DNA of 7,457 nt, from positions 1 to 7,457 of the forward strand of contig CANHOY010000077.1 in the NCBI GenBank assembly GCA_947462495.1, read 5' to 3'. Made by a program: the position numbers and the translations under genes. This document shows, piece by piece, positions 6,926 to 7,457 of the stretch. This DNA comes from Bacteroidota bacterium. Its GTDB lineage: Bacteria; Bacteroidota; Bacteroidia; Chitinophagales; Chitinophagaceae. The notes under the pieces were generated by a model that saw only the letters and a program-made list of their open reading frames with translations, was not told the origin of the DNA and ran no database searches. Position 1 is the stretch's first letter. Every line of letters starts with the position of its first letter.

Positions 6926-7457
6926 GATTATTAGTAACCTAAGTAAATTTATAGCTTGGCTGGCGGTTACTTCTATATTTCTAGCTCTGTCAAACCTTAA
7001 ATAAAAGACTTTTGACACTACTTTTTCTTTATTGGCAACGCCTATCCAAACCATTCCTAAGGGTTTTTCATCTGTTTGGCCAGATGGCCCCATAATACCA
7101 CTCACCGAAATGGCATAATCTGTATTCATCTTATCTCTGACCGCCAAAGCCATTTGTTCAACAGCTTCTTTACTCACAGCGCCTACCGATTGCAAAATGC
7201 TAGTAGGGACGTCCAAAAACTCTGTTTTAATTCGATTGTCATAGCTTATAATGCCCCCTGTATAAAATTGAGAAGATCCTGCATGCTTGGACAATAAATG
7301 GCCTATATAGCCCCCGGTACAACTTTCGGCAGTAGCAACAGTAAGTTTTTTAGACTTTAATAAATTACCCACCACCACTTCCATAGGTTCATCTGAATCA
7401 ATGACTAAATATTCATTTACTGCTTTTTTTAAAAACTCAAATTGATTATTTAAGTCA
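6914..7457 (-). CDS. cinA: CinA, C-terminal NMN-deamidase (PncC-like) domain; 5' part beyond window edge
   Basis: 180 C-terminal residues are visible. The domain is the CinA/PncC nicotinamide-nucleotide amidohydrolase, which converts NMN to nicotinate mononucleotide plus ammonia in NAD recycling. Seen in order (visible-residue numbers) are TAESCTGG (42-49), AGSSQFYTGG (59-68), SYDNRIK (71-77), VGAVS (91-95), SVSGIMGPSG (117-126), DEKPLGMVW (129-137) and FDRARNIEVT (155-164). The Ser-Tyr-Lys set described as catalytic in PncC appears retained in GSS, SYDN and RIK, and the Arg in FDRARN is present. An ATG at 7384 is in frame, but the frame stays open for 24 more codons to the window edge. That upstream stretch (FLKKAVNEYLVID) resembles the linker of full CinA proteins. 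The gene is therefore probably full-length CinA with a MoaB-like N-domain of roughly 240 residues off-window. It lies 26 bases upstream of E2 on the same strand, probably in one operon. Confidence 0.88.
   Translation of the reverse strand, partial: DLNNQFEFLKKAVNEYLVIDSDEPMEVVVGNLLKSKKLTVATAESCTGGYIGHLLSKHAGSSQFYTGGIISYDNRIKTEFLDVPTSILQSVGAVSKEAVEQMALAVRDKMNTDYAISVSGIMGPSGQTDEKPLGMVWIGVANKEKVVSKVFYLRFDRARNIEVTASQAINLLRLLIINKI

Noticed and set aside
7076..7297. 73-codon plus-strand open frame opposite cinA
   Set aside because: It is antisense to conserved deamidase motifs, with no supporting promoter or family resemblance.
1..7457. Search for tRNA, rRNA, CRISPR arrays, insertion sequences, phage or defence modules
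   Set aside because: No direct repeat arrays, transposase or integrase motifs, or tRNA-like cloverleaf were seen; base composition and gene style look uniform, so there is no sign of a mobile or defence island.

Overview
The window looks like ordinary chromosomal DNA from a member of the Bacteroidota, probably near the Chitinophagaceae. The evidence for this is AT-rich coding DNA, tight intergenic gaps, start codons without clear Shine-Dalgarno sequences, sequences resembling the Bacteroidota -7 element TAnnTTTG, and a large TonB-dependent receptor with an N-terminal carboxypeptidase-regulatory-like domain. The assignment is from gene style alone; no marker gene is present. Seven protein genes fill almost the whole window. 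There is no RNA gene, insertion sequence, CRISPR array, or stretch above 300 bases without a gene.

Left part (1-2891). A YtxJ-type monothiol bacilliredoxin runs leftward off the window edge. Divergent from it, a rightward group starts at 421: a DEDDh 3'-5' exonuclease with an ExoX-like C-terminal domain, a polyprenyl-phosphate mannose synthase-like GT2 glycosyltransferase, and a 10-helix EamA/DMT transporter. The last two overlap by 14 bases and are almost certainly co-expressed. This suggests, but does not prove, a shared role in lipid-linked sugar metabolism.

Right part (2901-7457). Three leftward genes converge on the transporter with only 9 bases between stop codons. In transcription order they are cinA (its C-terminal NMN-deamidase domain is visible; the N-terminal part lies beyond the right edge), a lipoyl-bearing 2-oxoacid dehydrogenase E2 of branched-chain type, and an outer-membrane TonB-dependent receptor. 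cinA and E2 are 26 bases apart, with a small AT-rich hairpin and a -7-like element at the junction. The receptor lies 93 bases further downstream and may have its own promoter.

I found no convincing undescribed system. The most useful points are the transporter/mannosyltransferase overlap, the exonuclease domain combination, the cinA-E2 junction, and several start-codon corrections: cinA continues off the window rather than starting at 7384, E2 starts at 6887 rather than at an upstream TTG, and the bacilliredoxin probably starts at 311 rather than 362.
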